This document shows, piece after piece, positions 42,607-53,459 of a stretch of 64,000 nt of DNA. Where the stretch lies: assembly GCA_037447655.1 (NCBI GenBank), contig JBBHKE010000030.1, positions 60,001-124,000 on the forward strand, given 5' to 3'. Source of the stretch: Zygnema cylindricum. Lineage: Eukaryota > Streptophyta > Zygnematophyceae > Zygnematales > Zygnemataceae. Position 1 is the first letter of the stretch. The number at the start of each line of letters is the position of its first letter. Below the pieces are notes generated by a model. It saw only the letters and a program-made list of their open reading frames with translations, made no database searches and was not told where the DNA came from. The translations under genes were made by a program, and so were the position numbers.

Positions 42607-43654
42607 TGAAACTCTGAGACCTCCATAAGTCCTCAGAGTATTCAGCTTCCAAGAAGCCTCTAGCATAATCTTGACCCCTTTGTGTTTCAGCAAAAAAAAA
42701 TGCCACCCTGGCAGACAAAAACCCTGACCACCTACACCCCTGTGAATGCAAGACTCCCCTGAGTCGGTTGCAAAAAGAATCTCTGAATTTGCTCCCCTGA
42801 GCAGTAAGTTATGGAGGGTCAAAGTTGACCTTTTGTACAGAAGCTCTTTGGGAGAGGGGGTCCTATCTTCTAATTTTTCTAAGTCCTATCTCTCTCATAG
42901 ACTCTATCTACTGATGTACGGAACCAATCAGAATTGAGTTTCGTACGCAAAAGTATAGCTGCTGGTGTACTTTAGGTACGGACATTGTACGACATGGCCT
43001 AAATGTCGACACATGTCATATCCGGATTCGGTGCCATAATCTCCGGAGATTCCACGATCCAACGTATTTGCGACACGCGTCATCAGATGTGGTGATGGCC
43101 ACAAACCGCCGAAATCTTCCTCCGCGATCTCGGTGCTAATCTCGACCGTCCAATTAAATTCGGATTTAATCGTAGCCGTAATAAATACATGCGCGGTATT
43201 TGTTTCAATTACGAAACAAATGCGCGGTATTGATTTTTGTCCGTACCGTAATTCGTACACTACATATAACTGGATCTATGGATCCCGTTATCCATTTCAG
43301 TTAAATGATTTATCGCACGTATAATCATTTAAATAAATATCAAACTATATACTACGTAATACTACCGCTAGACTTAACGGCTAAGGCTACCGGCTATTTC
43401 CTGTCTGCCGGCCGGTAGGTGCAAGGATCAATTCCTGACGCCGGCACATACCTTTTAAATAAATAAACCCTAACTAATATAAATTTCCCGTAAACCTCAG
43501 GATAGCCTGGGTAGCCATGGCTCTAGCATCCTCTCCAATTTCTCAGTGACTGCGACAAGTTTGAGAGTTGGAGAGAGAAGTTAGAGGTAGACTGCCTCGG
43601 CTTCTTTATTTCTTTTCAGACCTAGAAAATACTTTATTACCATTAGTTTCTACA
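42607..43654 (-). repeat. CopB-3 3' LTR
   Basis: On +, TGAAACTCTGAG...GTTTCTACA; followed inward by CTCCCCTTATTTTCT, the complement of polypurine tract AGAAAATAAGGGGAG (43655-43669). Confidence 0.94.
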
Positions 43655-43667
43655 CTCCCCTTATTTT

Positions 43668-45773
43668 CTAATCAATCTTTAATTTCAGACCACACTTCTC
43701 CCTGCAGAAAATTAGCTTAGGGGAAGGCACAGGTTTGGTCATCATATTTGCTACCATCTCACTATCTGGTCTGTACTCTAAACTGATTATTTTGTTTTCT
43801 ACTTTCTCTCTAACAAAGCTGAGTCTGATGTCCATGTGTTTGGCTTTAAAATGATGTTTAGGATTGGCAGAAATAGCGATTGCTGCCTGATTATCACAAA
43901 ATATTTTCTGCACACCACTCTTAAGGTGACCAAGCTCACCAAGCAAAGACTTGACCCACATCAATTCTTTTACAGCAGAGCAAGAGGCCATATACTCAGC
44001 ATCCATGGTGGACTGAGCAATAACCTTTTGTTGTTTGCTACTCAACCGGCAAGCCCCATCACCCACATATAATACATATCCAGAAGTGCATCTCCTCATC
44101 GGAGCATCACCATAACTGGCATCACTCCAAGTAGTGATGTCAGTATTCTCCCCACCCAAATGCAACCATAGATCCCTAGTTCCTACCAAATATCTAAGGA
44201 CTCTCTTAGCTGCCTCCCAATCCTTCTTAGTGGGTGCATTTAGACTTCTACTCAGCACTCCTACAGTTGCAGCTAAATCCGACCGGGTACAGTTCATAAG
44301 ATAGATTAGACTTCCCACTACTTGCCTGTAAGGAATAGTCTGCATGAACTTCTGTTCATCAGGAGATAATTCCTCGTCTAAGACTATGACTACTTCTTCC
44401 TCATTCCCCTCACTTCCCTTCTTCAACTCCATTGGAGTTGTACAACTATTAGCTTTATCCATTTGAAATTTTTCAAGCATGTTCCCTATTGCTTCTTTTT
44501 GAGTCAGTCTTATAATTTTCCTTTTTCGGTCTCTCTCTACTTGAATTCCCAAAATATATCTTGCTTCTCCCATATCCTTCATTTCAAATCTCCCCTTAAG
44601 ATCGGTTTTCAGTTTGTTAATTTTTTCCATTGATTTACTTAATACAAGCAAATCATCAACATAAATTGCAATAAATATAAAATCTTCCTCATCTTCAAAA
44701 ACATAGATTGAGTGATCTGAGCTGATCCGAATATATCCCAGACCGGTAAGAAACTCATCAAGCTTTTTATTCCATTGTCGAGGTGCGTGTTTCACACCAT
44801 AAAGAGATTTAATCAGCCGGCATACCTTACTCTCCTCTTCATCCTCCACAAAACCTTCGGGTTGTCGCATGAAGATCTCCTCTTCCAATTCTCCATGCAA
44901 AAATGTTGTCTTGATGTCCATCTGATGCACTTCCATGTCTTCCGCCGCTGCTAAACTGAGAAGTATGCGGACGGAGGGAAATCTGACCACCGGGGCAAAG
45001 GTTTCCTCGTAGTCAATTCCTTCCTTTTGTGTAAATCCCTTTGCCACTAATCTGGCCTTCTAGCGCTCGTTTGTGTTATTTGGGTTCAGTTTCAATTTGA
45101 AAACCCACTTACAACCGATTGGTTTTCGGTTAGGTGGACAGTTTACCAGCTCCCAAGTATCGGCTGCCATGATTGAAGCAATCTCCTCATTGATGGCTGT
45201 CTTCCACCGGTTTCTTTCTGGACAAGTCAGCGCCTCTCCATAAGTTTGAGGTTCATCTTGATGAGATAGTTTAGTTACCTTGTTATTAACCTGTTTTTCT
45301 TGCAGTCTTTTACTACTTCTCCTTCCCCCCTCAAAATCTGAGGCTGGAATAGATGGTTCTCGTGGATTCTTTCGAACAAACTCGGCTTCTCCCCTATCCC
45401 TTGATTCCGAATCAATTTCCACCAAGTCTTCCGCTTCGAGTAGAGTTGTCAGTAGAGTTTCCACAGCCGAGTCCTTTTCGGTCTGATTTGTATCTGCAAG
45501 AATGTCATCTTCTCTAAAACCTGGATAGTTAGGAAGCTCAAAGTCATCGGAAATATCTGACTTAAATCTGATTTTTACTGACTTCGTATATTTGAAGGGA
45601 TCCACAGACTTTCCTTCATCCATAACTACTAGATGCTTTACTAAGATTATATCTTCCCTTTTAAGATCATAAACTCTATATCCTTTAACATCTTCATCAT
45701 ATCCTAATAAGTATCCCGGTTTTCCTTTAGGATCTAGCTTCCAATTGGACCGATCAGTATCTAGACTGAACAC
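43668..45773 (-). pseudogene. CopB-3 reverse transcriptase and RNase H
   Basis: Open from FSLDTDRSNWKLDPKGKPGY (integrase tail, 45773) to NNTNER, a TAG at 45060, then 459 open residues: GFTQKEGIDYEETFAPVVRF, MDIKTTFLHGELEEEIFMRQ, IYVDDLLVL (about 44650), MKDMGEARYILGIQ, RNase H TWSDASYGDAPMRR, MDAEYMASC, MVANMMTKPVPS. Apart from the single stop this RT-RH part is intact. Confidence 0.92.
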
Positions 45774-46187
45774 TTGACTGCCGAAAACCTTTAAGTGAGA
45801 TATGTCTGGTTTCCAGCCTGTCCATCTCTCATAAGGTGTTTGATCTTTTATAGCTGAAGTAAGAACTCAATTCTTGAGGTAATTAGCACAGTTCATTGCT
45901 TCTGCCCAAAACCTTTTTCCTATCTTTTTATCTGACAACATACTTCTAGCACTATCACTTAGTGTTCTATTTAACCTTTCAGCTACCCCATTCTATTCCG
46001 GATTTTTTGGAGCTGTCTTTTGGTGTTGAACCCCATCTTCCCTCAAAAATCCTCAAATTGGTTAGAAGTATACTCTCCACCATTGTCACTCCTTACTCTC
46101 TTGATTGGAGTTTCATGGAGTTTTTCGCTCCATGCTTTATATTGTCTAAAACAATCCTCAGCTTCGGACTTGTTTTTCAAAAAATAT
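45774..46187 (-). pseudogene. CopB-3 integrase, second part
   Basis: After a one-base loss near 46188 the frame shows KAWSEKLHETPIKRVRSDNG and GEYTSNQFEDF (second catalytic Asp), then several stops before the VFSLDTD tail. The GVAERLNRTL site is present only in broken frame near 45970. Confidence 0.82.
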
Positions 46188-48023
46188 ACCCGGAATACCA
46201 AGACCAATCATCAATTATAATCATCATAAATCTCTTCCCCTTTGGTGAGGGCACTTTAGCCGGTCCCCAAATATTTGTGTGTACTAGATTTAGAATTTTT
46301 TCTCCCTTATAGGTGGCTGACTTAGGAAAGGGTAATCTGTGTGCTTTACCTTGAGCACATATACTACAATCACTTATATCATCACTCTCACTGAACTGAA
46401 TCCCTTCCACCACTCCCATCTTTTTCATCTCTCTTAACTTATCTAGATTCACATGCCCAAGCCTCTTATGCCACATTATAATATCATCAACACCAGCATA
46501 ATAAACTTTCTTCTTTTCATTACTTAAGATCAGCCTAAACATCCCATGGCTACCTTTCTCAGCAATGAAATAGACATCATCCTCATAACTAGCAGTAAAG
46601 ACTCCTTCCCTAGTGCTAGTGAAAAAACCCTTATCATCTAATTTTGATGTAGAGATAAGATTTTTGTTCAGCTCCGAAATAAATAATACATCGGAGAATG
46701 TTAATATGGATGTCTTTCCTTCTACTAACACTTTCAGATCTACTGATCCTACAAGAGTAGTGGTGACTATCCTCCCATCCCAGTACTCTATCTCTACGGT
46801 GGGAATCTTTCTTATCTTAGTGAACAGGTGTCTATCCTTACACATGTGCATGGAGGCACCTGAATCTACAATCCAGCCTGCTTCACCTTTCAATCCACCG
46901 TAAGCACATTTCTGCCTTCGTGGAATTTCGACCTCATTTTTCGCCTCCAACTCCTCATCCAAAAGGAGCTCATCGTCCTTGTCCTCGAATTCAGCCTCAA
47001 GTACCTGTGTGACAAGGGCCTTTTTCTTTCCTCTCGGGGTACCACCGGTCTGCCCCTCCTTTAACTGAAACTCGGTTAGCTTAGTGCACTCTTTCATATA
47101 GTGCCCCGGTTTCTTACAAAAATGACATAGACCTTTGGGAGCCCTTGGTTCGAACTCATCGACCTGTTTTTTCTGCTCCCTACCCCCATAGTTTCCGACC
47201 GGTTTTCGGGAATCCCTGTTCGTCCAATCAGTCGCTGTTTCCAAGGCTTGGCCACTCTTTCCTCCCCTTCAGATCTCAATTGTATTCTCTTGAACGAGAA
47301 TCATCCCTACCACTGAGTTCCATATCCACCTTGAGTCAGGCAAGTCATTCACACGGTAAACTATGTTCACGAACTCATCAAGTAACTTCATCAGTAACAG
47401 TTAACCTTTTCTTTTTCACTAAAATCTTTTCCCGCACTCTCTAGCTCCATGAAGAGTGTAGCAAGCTCATTGCAAAAATCCAACATATTTCCCCCTTTGT
47501 ATACATACTCCTTAACTTTCTGATCAGCCAACTGTTGTTGCTGAATCGTACCACTTTGGTACATCTCTATGAGAGCCATCCAAAGATCGGATGCCCTTTC
47601 TACCTGCAAATGAGGACATGCAAGTCCTTGAGTGAGATGGCGTAGGATGAAGTGCTTTGCCGCCATGTTGTTGAAGTCCCAGGTTTCAGTATCATTCTCC
47701 TCATTCCTCGGAATAGGTGACATGAATGTCGAACCAGTTGGTATTGGTGTGGTCGTCTCCTTCTCCTTTCCTTTGTCCACCACCTCTCCTTCTTTTGTTT
47801 CCTCCGTTGAAGGTGGATCCTCTTTCCTGGTAAATCTGGTTCCTCCAAACCCTGGAGGAATTCCAAGACTTGATGGACGCCCCAACGGTCCACTCACTAT
47901 CCCCCAAAACCTTTTTTCGCATAGACCTCCTATCATCATACTTTTCCAGTATATGAAGCCAGTTCCATTAAAGATTGGTACCCTAGAGGGTGGGCCCATA
48001 ACCTGAAACTCTAAGACCTCCAT
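46188..48023 (-). pseudogene. CopB-3 Gag, protease and start of integrase
   Basis: Gag from the LTR ATG (48023): MEVLEFQVMGPPSRVPIF, CEKRFWGIVSGPLGRP, LWMALIEMYQSGTIQQQQLAD. A one-base loss near 47397 and a TGA near 47273 interrupt it. The frame from 47244 has knuckle CHFCKKPGHYMKEC (about 47125-47085), EIPRRQKCAYGG, protease WIVDSGASMHMC (about 46885), and integrase MWHKRLGHVN, CSICAQGKAHR. The first catalytic Asp is Asn (VHTNIWGP, about 46285). Confidence 0.9.
47989..48003 (-). other. CopB-3 primer-binding site: half-tRNA type
   Basis: Minus strand GGTTATGGGCCCACC immediately after LTR end GAGTTTCA. This copy has unmutated LTR ends, so it fixes the position of the site at offset zero. Confidence 0.88.
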
Positions 48024-49049
48024 AACTCCTCAGAGTAGATAGCTTCCAAGAAGCCTCTAGGATAATCCTGACCCCTTTGTGTTTCAGCAAAAATAACTAC
48101 CACCCTGGCATACAAAAACCTTGACCACCTGCACCCTTGTGAAGGCAAGACTCCCTTGAGTCGGTAGCAAAAAGAATCTCTGAATTTGCTCCCCTGAGCA
48201 GTAAGTTATGGAGGGTCAAAGTTGACCTTTTGTACAAAGCTCTCTGGGAGAGGGGGTCCTATCTTCTAATTTTTCTAAGTCCTATCTCTCTCATAGACTC
48301 TATCTACTGATGTACGGAACCAATCAGAATTGAGTTTCGTACGCAAAAGTACACTGCCGGTGTACTTTAGGTACGGACATTGTACGACATGGCCTAAATG
48401 TCGACACATGTCATATCCGGATTTGGTGCCATAATCTCTGGAGATTCCACAATCCAACGGAATTTCGCCACGCGTCATCCAATGTGGCGATAGCCACAAA
48501 CCGCCGAAATCTTCCTCCGCGATCTCGACGCTAATCCCGACCGTCCGATTAAATTCGGATTTAATCGTAGCCGTAATAAATACATGCGCTGTATTTGTTT
48601 CAATTACGAAACAAATGCGCGGTATTGATTTTCGTTCGTACCGTAATTCGTACATTATATATTACTGGATCTATGTATCCCGTAATCCATTTCAGTTAAA
48701 TGATTTATCGCACGTATAATCATTTAAATAAATATCAAACTATATACTACGTAATACTACCGCTAGACTTAACGGCTAAGGCTACTGGCTATTTCCTGTC
48801 TTCCGGCCGGTAGGTGCAAGGATCAATTCCTGCAGCCGGCACATACCTTTTAAATAAATAAACCCTAACTAATATAAATTTCCCGTAAATCTCAGGATAG
48901 CCTAGGTAGCCATGGCTCTAGCATCCTCTCCAATTTCTCAGTAACTGCGACAAGTTTGAGAGTTGGAGAGAGAAGTTAGAGGTAGACTGCCTCGGCTTCT
49001 TTATTTCTTTTCAGACCTAGAAAATACTTTAAAACCATTAGTTTCTACA
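48004..49049 (-). repeat. CopB-3 5' LTR
   Basis: Nearly identical to 42607-43654; outer end CTACA then TCCTA (49050-49054). Confidence 0.94.
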
Positions 49050-49054
49050 TCCTA

Positions 49055-49320
49055 TAGCCCTTACTTTCTTCTCCTCGGCCTACATCCCATCCTTCGTGGA
49101 GCTGCATCAGCTGAGGCGGTTATACTCCAAAGATTGACAACAAAGGGACTGTAGAGAAGCAGATTGCCGACTAGGCCAAGGTATTTCTCCGAGAAATACC
49201 TCTAGCTATGGGCAATTAAAAGATTGCGCAATACAGGAATCAACTTTGGTATTCCCAACGCAGAAGCGGCAATTATGACCATGGGCAACGGCGATTCATG
49301 CCCCGAGATTTAGTGTATGG
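49055..49320 (+). pseudogene. Gyp3 integrase C-terminal end
   Basis: Continues 42606. Readable words FVELHQLRRL-like, then QYRNQLWYSQRRSGNYDHGQ and RFMPRDLVYG, the conserved end region of gypsy integrases. Cut at TATGG (49316-49320) by the LTR of CopC-2. Confidence 0.75.
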
Positions 49321-50333
49321 TGTTGAAATTATTAGATTTATAAGGTATTTTTTAGGTCTAAATTTGCTAGTAAAAAAACAGGAAAAGTAAAAGCGCAGGC
49401 AGCCTGCCTCCACCTCTTCACTCTACCCCCCATACTTCTTGTAGTCAATAGGATAGAGAGGCTGGTGGAGCCATGGCTACCTCAGCTCCATAGGCAAGAC
49501 TTAAGAGTGACCTAAGTCCCTCTCAACTAAAGATTGAGTCCGCCAGGACTCGTACCTCCGACCGGCAGAGCGTGGCGTAGCCGTCAGCTCTAACCGGTCT
49601 GTCCTAGAAGTTTGTTACAATATATAACGTACGATATAAATATAAACAATGAACAGAATATTAATTCGATTAACGTAACTGCGAACATGAAACATAGAGA
49701 CATAGCAGATTCAGTGCGTACAACAAATCCGTTGCACGAAATAAATGAGTCGGACATTTATTAAAACGGTGTACATTAAACGTCGGTTTTCATCGAACGA
49801 CGCTAATCGTCGCTGAAGTCTCGGAATCGTCACTTTGGCGGTTTTTGGATGTGGCGTGCCGTGGCGTGACCTAGCGATTCGTGGCAAGATTGTATTGAGG
49901 CGCGGATCCCGGACGACATACGGACGATTCATGCGTCGACACGCGTCTATTCCATGGTCTTGACGTACAGAGGCTGTACATAAGTAGGTCGACCACAATA
50001 ATTTTTGACTTTACATTATTTTTATTGTAGTGTACTTTTAGTAGATAGGGTTTGTGAGAGAGATGTAAGACTTAGACTATTTTTAGAAAGTCATCTCTCC
50101 CTTGGGAGCTTTGTATAAATTGGCATCTTTCACGGCTTATAACTATCCGCCTGGTTGAGTGTTTTCAACGATTCTTTTTCCTACGTACTCAAGGGGGTTT
50201 AGGCTGCACATGGTTGCAGTTAGATTGTCTGCTTGTTTGCTTGGTAGCAGTGGTTGCCATTGAAAGTGATCTAGTTAATAACTATCTAGAGGCCTCTGGT
50301 ATTCAGTAGTCCAATGAAGGACACATAATTTCA
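49321..50333 (+). repeat. CopC-2 5' LTR
   Basis: 1013 bp, TGTTGAAATTATTAG...CATAATTTCA, followed by the primer site. It matches the CopC-1 LTR across its whole length. GGAGCCATGGCTACC at 49469-49483; antisense tRNA-like block 49535-49607. Confidence 0.9.
49535..49607 (-). other. Antisense tRNA-like block in CopC-2 LTR
   Basis: The minus strand shows GGTTAGAGC (D-loop-like, A-box region) and GGTCGGAGGTACGAGTCCT, close to the usual tRNA GGTCGTAGGTTCGAGTCCT (variable loop plus B box). The two are 27 bases apart, but acceptor arms do not pair. A derived, not working, tRNA relic is the best reading. Confidence 0.55.
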
Positions 50334-50613
50334 GGTTATGGGCCCACCCTCTAGGGTGGCCACCTTCAATGGATCTAGGTTCATCTATTGGGAAGCCATG
50401 ATGATGTGAACTTTGTGCGAAAAACGATACTGGGTTATCGTTAGTGGACAAATGAAACGTCCACCTTTGGGAACTCCACCAGGATTTGGAGGAGTAAGGT
50501 TTCCTACATCAATGGCTGCCTCAACGAATGAGACAAATGATGGGGACAGCAGTTTGTCCAAAAAGGGGAAAGGGAAGGAGACACCCCTTGTTGTTCATAG
50601 CCATTTTCAGCCA
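50334..50613 (+). pseudogene. CopC-2 Gag, N-terminal part
   Basis: Starts in the primer site (GGTTATGGGCCCACC at 50334-50348): VMGPPSRVATFNGSRFIYWEAMMM, a stop, then LCEKRYWVIVSGQMKRP and GKGKETP. The upstream ATG in the LTR is followed by an in-frame TAA, so this copy could start only at the Met within the primer site. The gag resumes at 58321. Confidence 0.82.
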
Positions 50614-51067
50614 TGAATGTACCCTTGGAAACACAGCACACTACCCCAAAACAGCCTACTTTGATTTCACTCAGAATTCTACAGAATTACCAAACCAAGT
50701 TGAAACTACACAAGCAGGTATTTCCTAGCCCAATAAGTATTCACACATATTCTCATGTAAATATACCAACCATACTTCCCACATCACCTTGTCAAAGTTG
50801 CAGAAAATCAGCCTGCCAGAACTTTGATAACTCCGACCAACTTCACAATGAATTCCCAAGCAAACCAGACACACAATAGGTCCGAAAATTTGCCACAATA
50901 TTTCAAATAAAAATAGAAACACACATGCAAAATTTCAGATAATATTTGCCAATAAAACTGAGAGAAATTCTCAGATGAAATTACCAAAAAGGAGCAAAAC
51001 AGCTTTTGTCCCAAAAGTTCCTAAGTCTAAAAATGACTAAGTCATACAAATATACACTTCAACTTCT
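50614..51067. other. Unassigned AT-rich 454-bp segment
   Basis: Lies between the gag of CopC-2 and CopD-1. It starts TGAATGTACCC and has no readable protein and no match that I can see elsewhere in the window. It may be the far part of an E-type LTR diverged from E-1, or a separate insertion; no duplication of the flanks is visible. Confidence 0.4.
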
Positions 51068-51860
51068 TGTTCTACAACCACCAGTGCAGGTGGAGGAGCA
51101 GCAGTAGTAGTAGAAGTAGACATGATACACTCTCAGAAGCTATCAAGAATCCTACCAAACAGCTGTTCTTAAGTGCTCACCAATTCTTATATAAACATCC
51201 AAACCTCACAAAACTCTATCAAAATATAGAGTAGGATAAACAGTGATAACTCCCAAAGTTATAGCACAATTGACTTGACAACACTCACGATATAATACTC
51301 AGAAGTTTCCCTAAAATTATTTGCAGTTTTACTACTTGGAAGTGTCGATACATAATATGTTATGAGTCCTAAATCTTATACTTGTGTTGAACTAGCAACA
51401 CAAGTGTACTTGAGAGGTATATCAAACCACCAAGCTACCACTAATCTGTCAAGCTACCATTGAGCTATCACTAAGCTACCACTGAGTTATCACTAAGCTA
51501 ACGAGAATCGTATCTATCGCAAGTGCTCTATCTTGTACAGAATCACATTAAGAATATCAGACGTTGTGTTGTCTGTACGGACCATATCAACTATAATCAT
51601 GGTTGCCTTGTCCTGTCGTGTTGCAACTTCGCTGCTTCGCTGCTGCTGCGCTGCTCTGCTGTATAGCAGCTGCTTTGCTGTAAAGTAGCTTCTCTGCTGT
51701 ATAGCAGCTCCTGTGTAGTATAGCAGCTGCTATGGTGTATAGCAGCTACGCTGCTCTGTAAAATAGCAGCTGCGCTGCTCGGTCTGTATAGCAGCTGCGC
51801 TGCTTTGTCTGTAAAGCAGCTGCGTTGTTCTAAGACTCAAAGCTTTCCAAATAGACAACA
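51068..51860 (-). repeat. CopD-1 3' LTR
   Basis: 793 bp. The inner edge ...GACAACA meets CTCCCCTAAAGC, complement of polypurine tract GCTTTAGGGGAG. The outer edge TGTTCTACAACC is where three CopD copies lose similarity. Includes the gag start codon (CAT at 51121-51123), a TATA box (TTATATAA, 51187-51194) and the GCTGTATAGCAGC array. Confidence 0.82.
51620..51835 (-). repeat. Self-complementary GCTGTATAGCAGC array in CopD LTR
   Basis: Irregular units built from GCTGCTNTGCTGTATAGCAGC, each able to fold on itself. Related arrays of different unit number at 57415-57560 and 59795-59990 in the other CopD LTRs. Confidence 0.8.
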
Positions 51861-52401
51861 CTCCCCTAAAGCTTTAGACTCAGTATCTCGGCGCAGCTGC
51901 GGTGATAAACTAGCGCAGCATCATAGCATAGCAATATAGCAATTAGCAAGTCACCCAGTCCCACTACCTCACAATGGTCGATTTATCGCAGAATGGTAGT
52001 ATAGCAGTGCAGCAATTCAACTATTCACTTAATCCCACTGCGTCCCTACAATACTTGAGCTTAGGAGCAAGAAGGGCTTTAGTGAGCATATCAGCAATCA
52101 TTTTTGTATCTGGCAAATAACATAATTTAAGCACACTAGAGAACACTTTTTCTCTTACAAAGTGTAATCGTACATCCATGTGCTTGCTTTTGAAGTGATG
52201 ACTCGGGTTAGAAGCAATGGCAATGGCAGCAAGGTTATCACACCGAATCTCCTATGGACCAACTTGCATGTATCCTAGTTCTTGTAATATGAATTTTACC
52301 CATAAGAGTTCTTTGAGGGCCGAGCTTGCTGCCATATATTTTGACTCCATTGTCGACTCTGCAATAACCTTTTGAAGTTTGCTGCTCCAACAGCAAGTAC
52401 C
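51861..52401 (-). pseudogene. CopD-1 RNase H end and 3' untranslated part
   Basis: RNase H tail in the minus reading: CWSSKLQKVIAESTMESKYM at 52340-52400, SNPSHHFKSKHMDVRLHFV near 52150-52210, ADMLTKALLAPKLKYCRD near 52050-52110. Stops are present. A 160-bp untranslated part with GCAGC words leads to the polypurine tract. Confidence 0.82.
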
Positions 52402-52406
52402 GTTCC

Positions 52407-53454
52407 TAAAACTCTGAGAACTCCATAAGTCCTCAGAGTGGACAGCTTCCTAGAAGCCTCTAGGATAATCCTGACACCTTTGTGTTTTAGCAAAAACAAC
52501 TGCCACCCTGGCAGACAAAAACTAAGACCACCTTCACCCCTGTGAAGGCAAGACTCCCCTGAGTCGATAGCAAAAAGAATCTATGAATTTGCTCCCCTGA
52601 GCAGTAAGTTATGGAGGGTCAAAGTTGATCTTTTGTATAGAAGCTCTTTGGGAGAGAGGCTCCTATCTTCTAATTTTTCTATGTCCTATCTCTCTCACGG
52701 ACTCTATCTACTGATCTACGGAACCAATCAGATTACAGTTCCGTACACAAAAGTATAGCTGCCGGTGTACTTTATGTACAGACATTGTACGACATGGCCT
52801 AAATGTCCACACGTGGTATGTCTGGATTCGCTCCTTTAATCCTCGGAGATGCCGCGCTCCAATGTAACATTGCCACGTGTCATCCGATGTTGCGATGCCC
52901 ACAAACCGCCGAATTCTTCTTCCGCGATCTCGGCGCTAATTTCAGCCGTCCGATTAAACTCGCATTTGATCGTAGCCGTAATAATTACATGCGCGGTTTT
53001 TGTTTCGCTTACGAAATCAATGCGCGGTATTGATTTCTCATCCGTACCGCAATGCGTACTTTTACGCTACCAGATCTATGTATCCCGTTAACAATTATAG
53101 TTAAATGATTTATCCTACGAATTAATGTTTAATTAATTATCGTACTACATAATACGTAAGACTACATCTAGACTTAACGGCTAAGGCTACCGGCTATTTA
53201 CAGTCTGTCGGCCGGCAGGTACCAGGATCAAATCCTGTGGCCGACACATACCTTTTAGTAAATAATCCCCTAACTAAAATAAAATTCCCGTAAACCTTAG
53301 AATAGCCTAGGTAGCCATGGCTCTAGCTTCCTCACCAATTTCTTAGTGACTGCGACAAGTATGAGAGTTGGAGAGAGAAGTTAGAGGTAGCCTGCCTCGG
53401 CTTCTTTATTTCTATTCAGACATAGAAAATACTTTAAAACCATTAATTTCTACA
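52407..53454 (-). mobile_element. Solo LTR of the CopB family
   Basis: 1048 bp, the same length and sequence as the CopB-3 LTR, ending TTTCTACA; the other end is TAAAACTCTGAG (TG mutated). Flanks GTTCC (52402-52406) and GTTCA (53455-53459) are a duplication with one change. It interrupts the CopD-1 RNase H. Includes the hairpin and tRNA-like block of the family. Confidence 0.92.
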
Positions 53455-53459
53455 GTTCA

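Larger units (their letters stand above)
42607..49049 (-). mobile_element. CopB-3: full-length Ty1/copia element, minus strand
   Basis: 6443 bp; 3' LTR 42607-43654, 5' LTR 48004-49049, both about 1047 bp with exact TG...CA ends (AGAGTTTCA at the 3' end). Primer site 47989-48003. Same family as CopB-2, inserted in the Gyp3 integrase. Confidence 0.95.

Noticed and set aside
49535-49607. A working tRNA gene on the minus strand within the LTR
   Set aside because: The D- and T-arm words are present, but the acceptor arms do not pair and the anticodon arm is irregular; kept only as a tRNA-like block.
51620-51835. CRISPR-like array in the GCTGTATAGCAGC repeats
   Set aside because: Units are irregular, without unique spacers, and lie inside an LTR of a plant retrotransposon.
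51123-51860. CopD LTR outer end at TGATACACTCTC
   Set aside because: All three copies continue with the same 55 bases to TGTTCTACAACC before losing similarity, and two of them are 3' LTRs, so the end was placed at TGTTCTAC.
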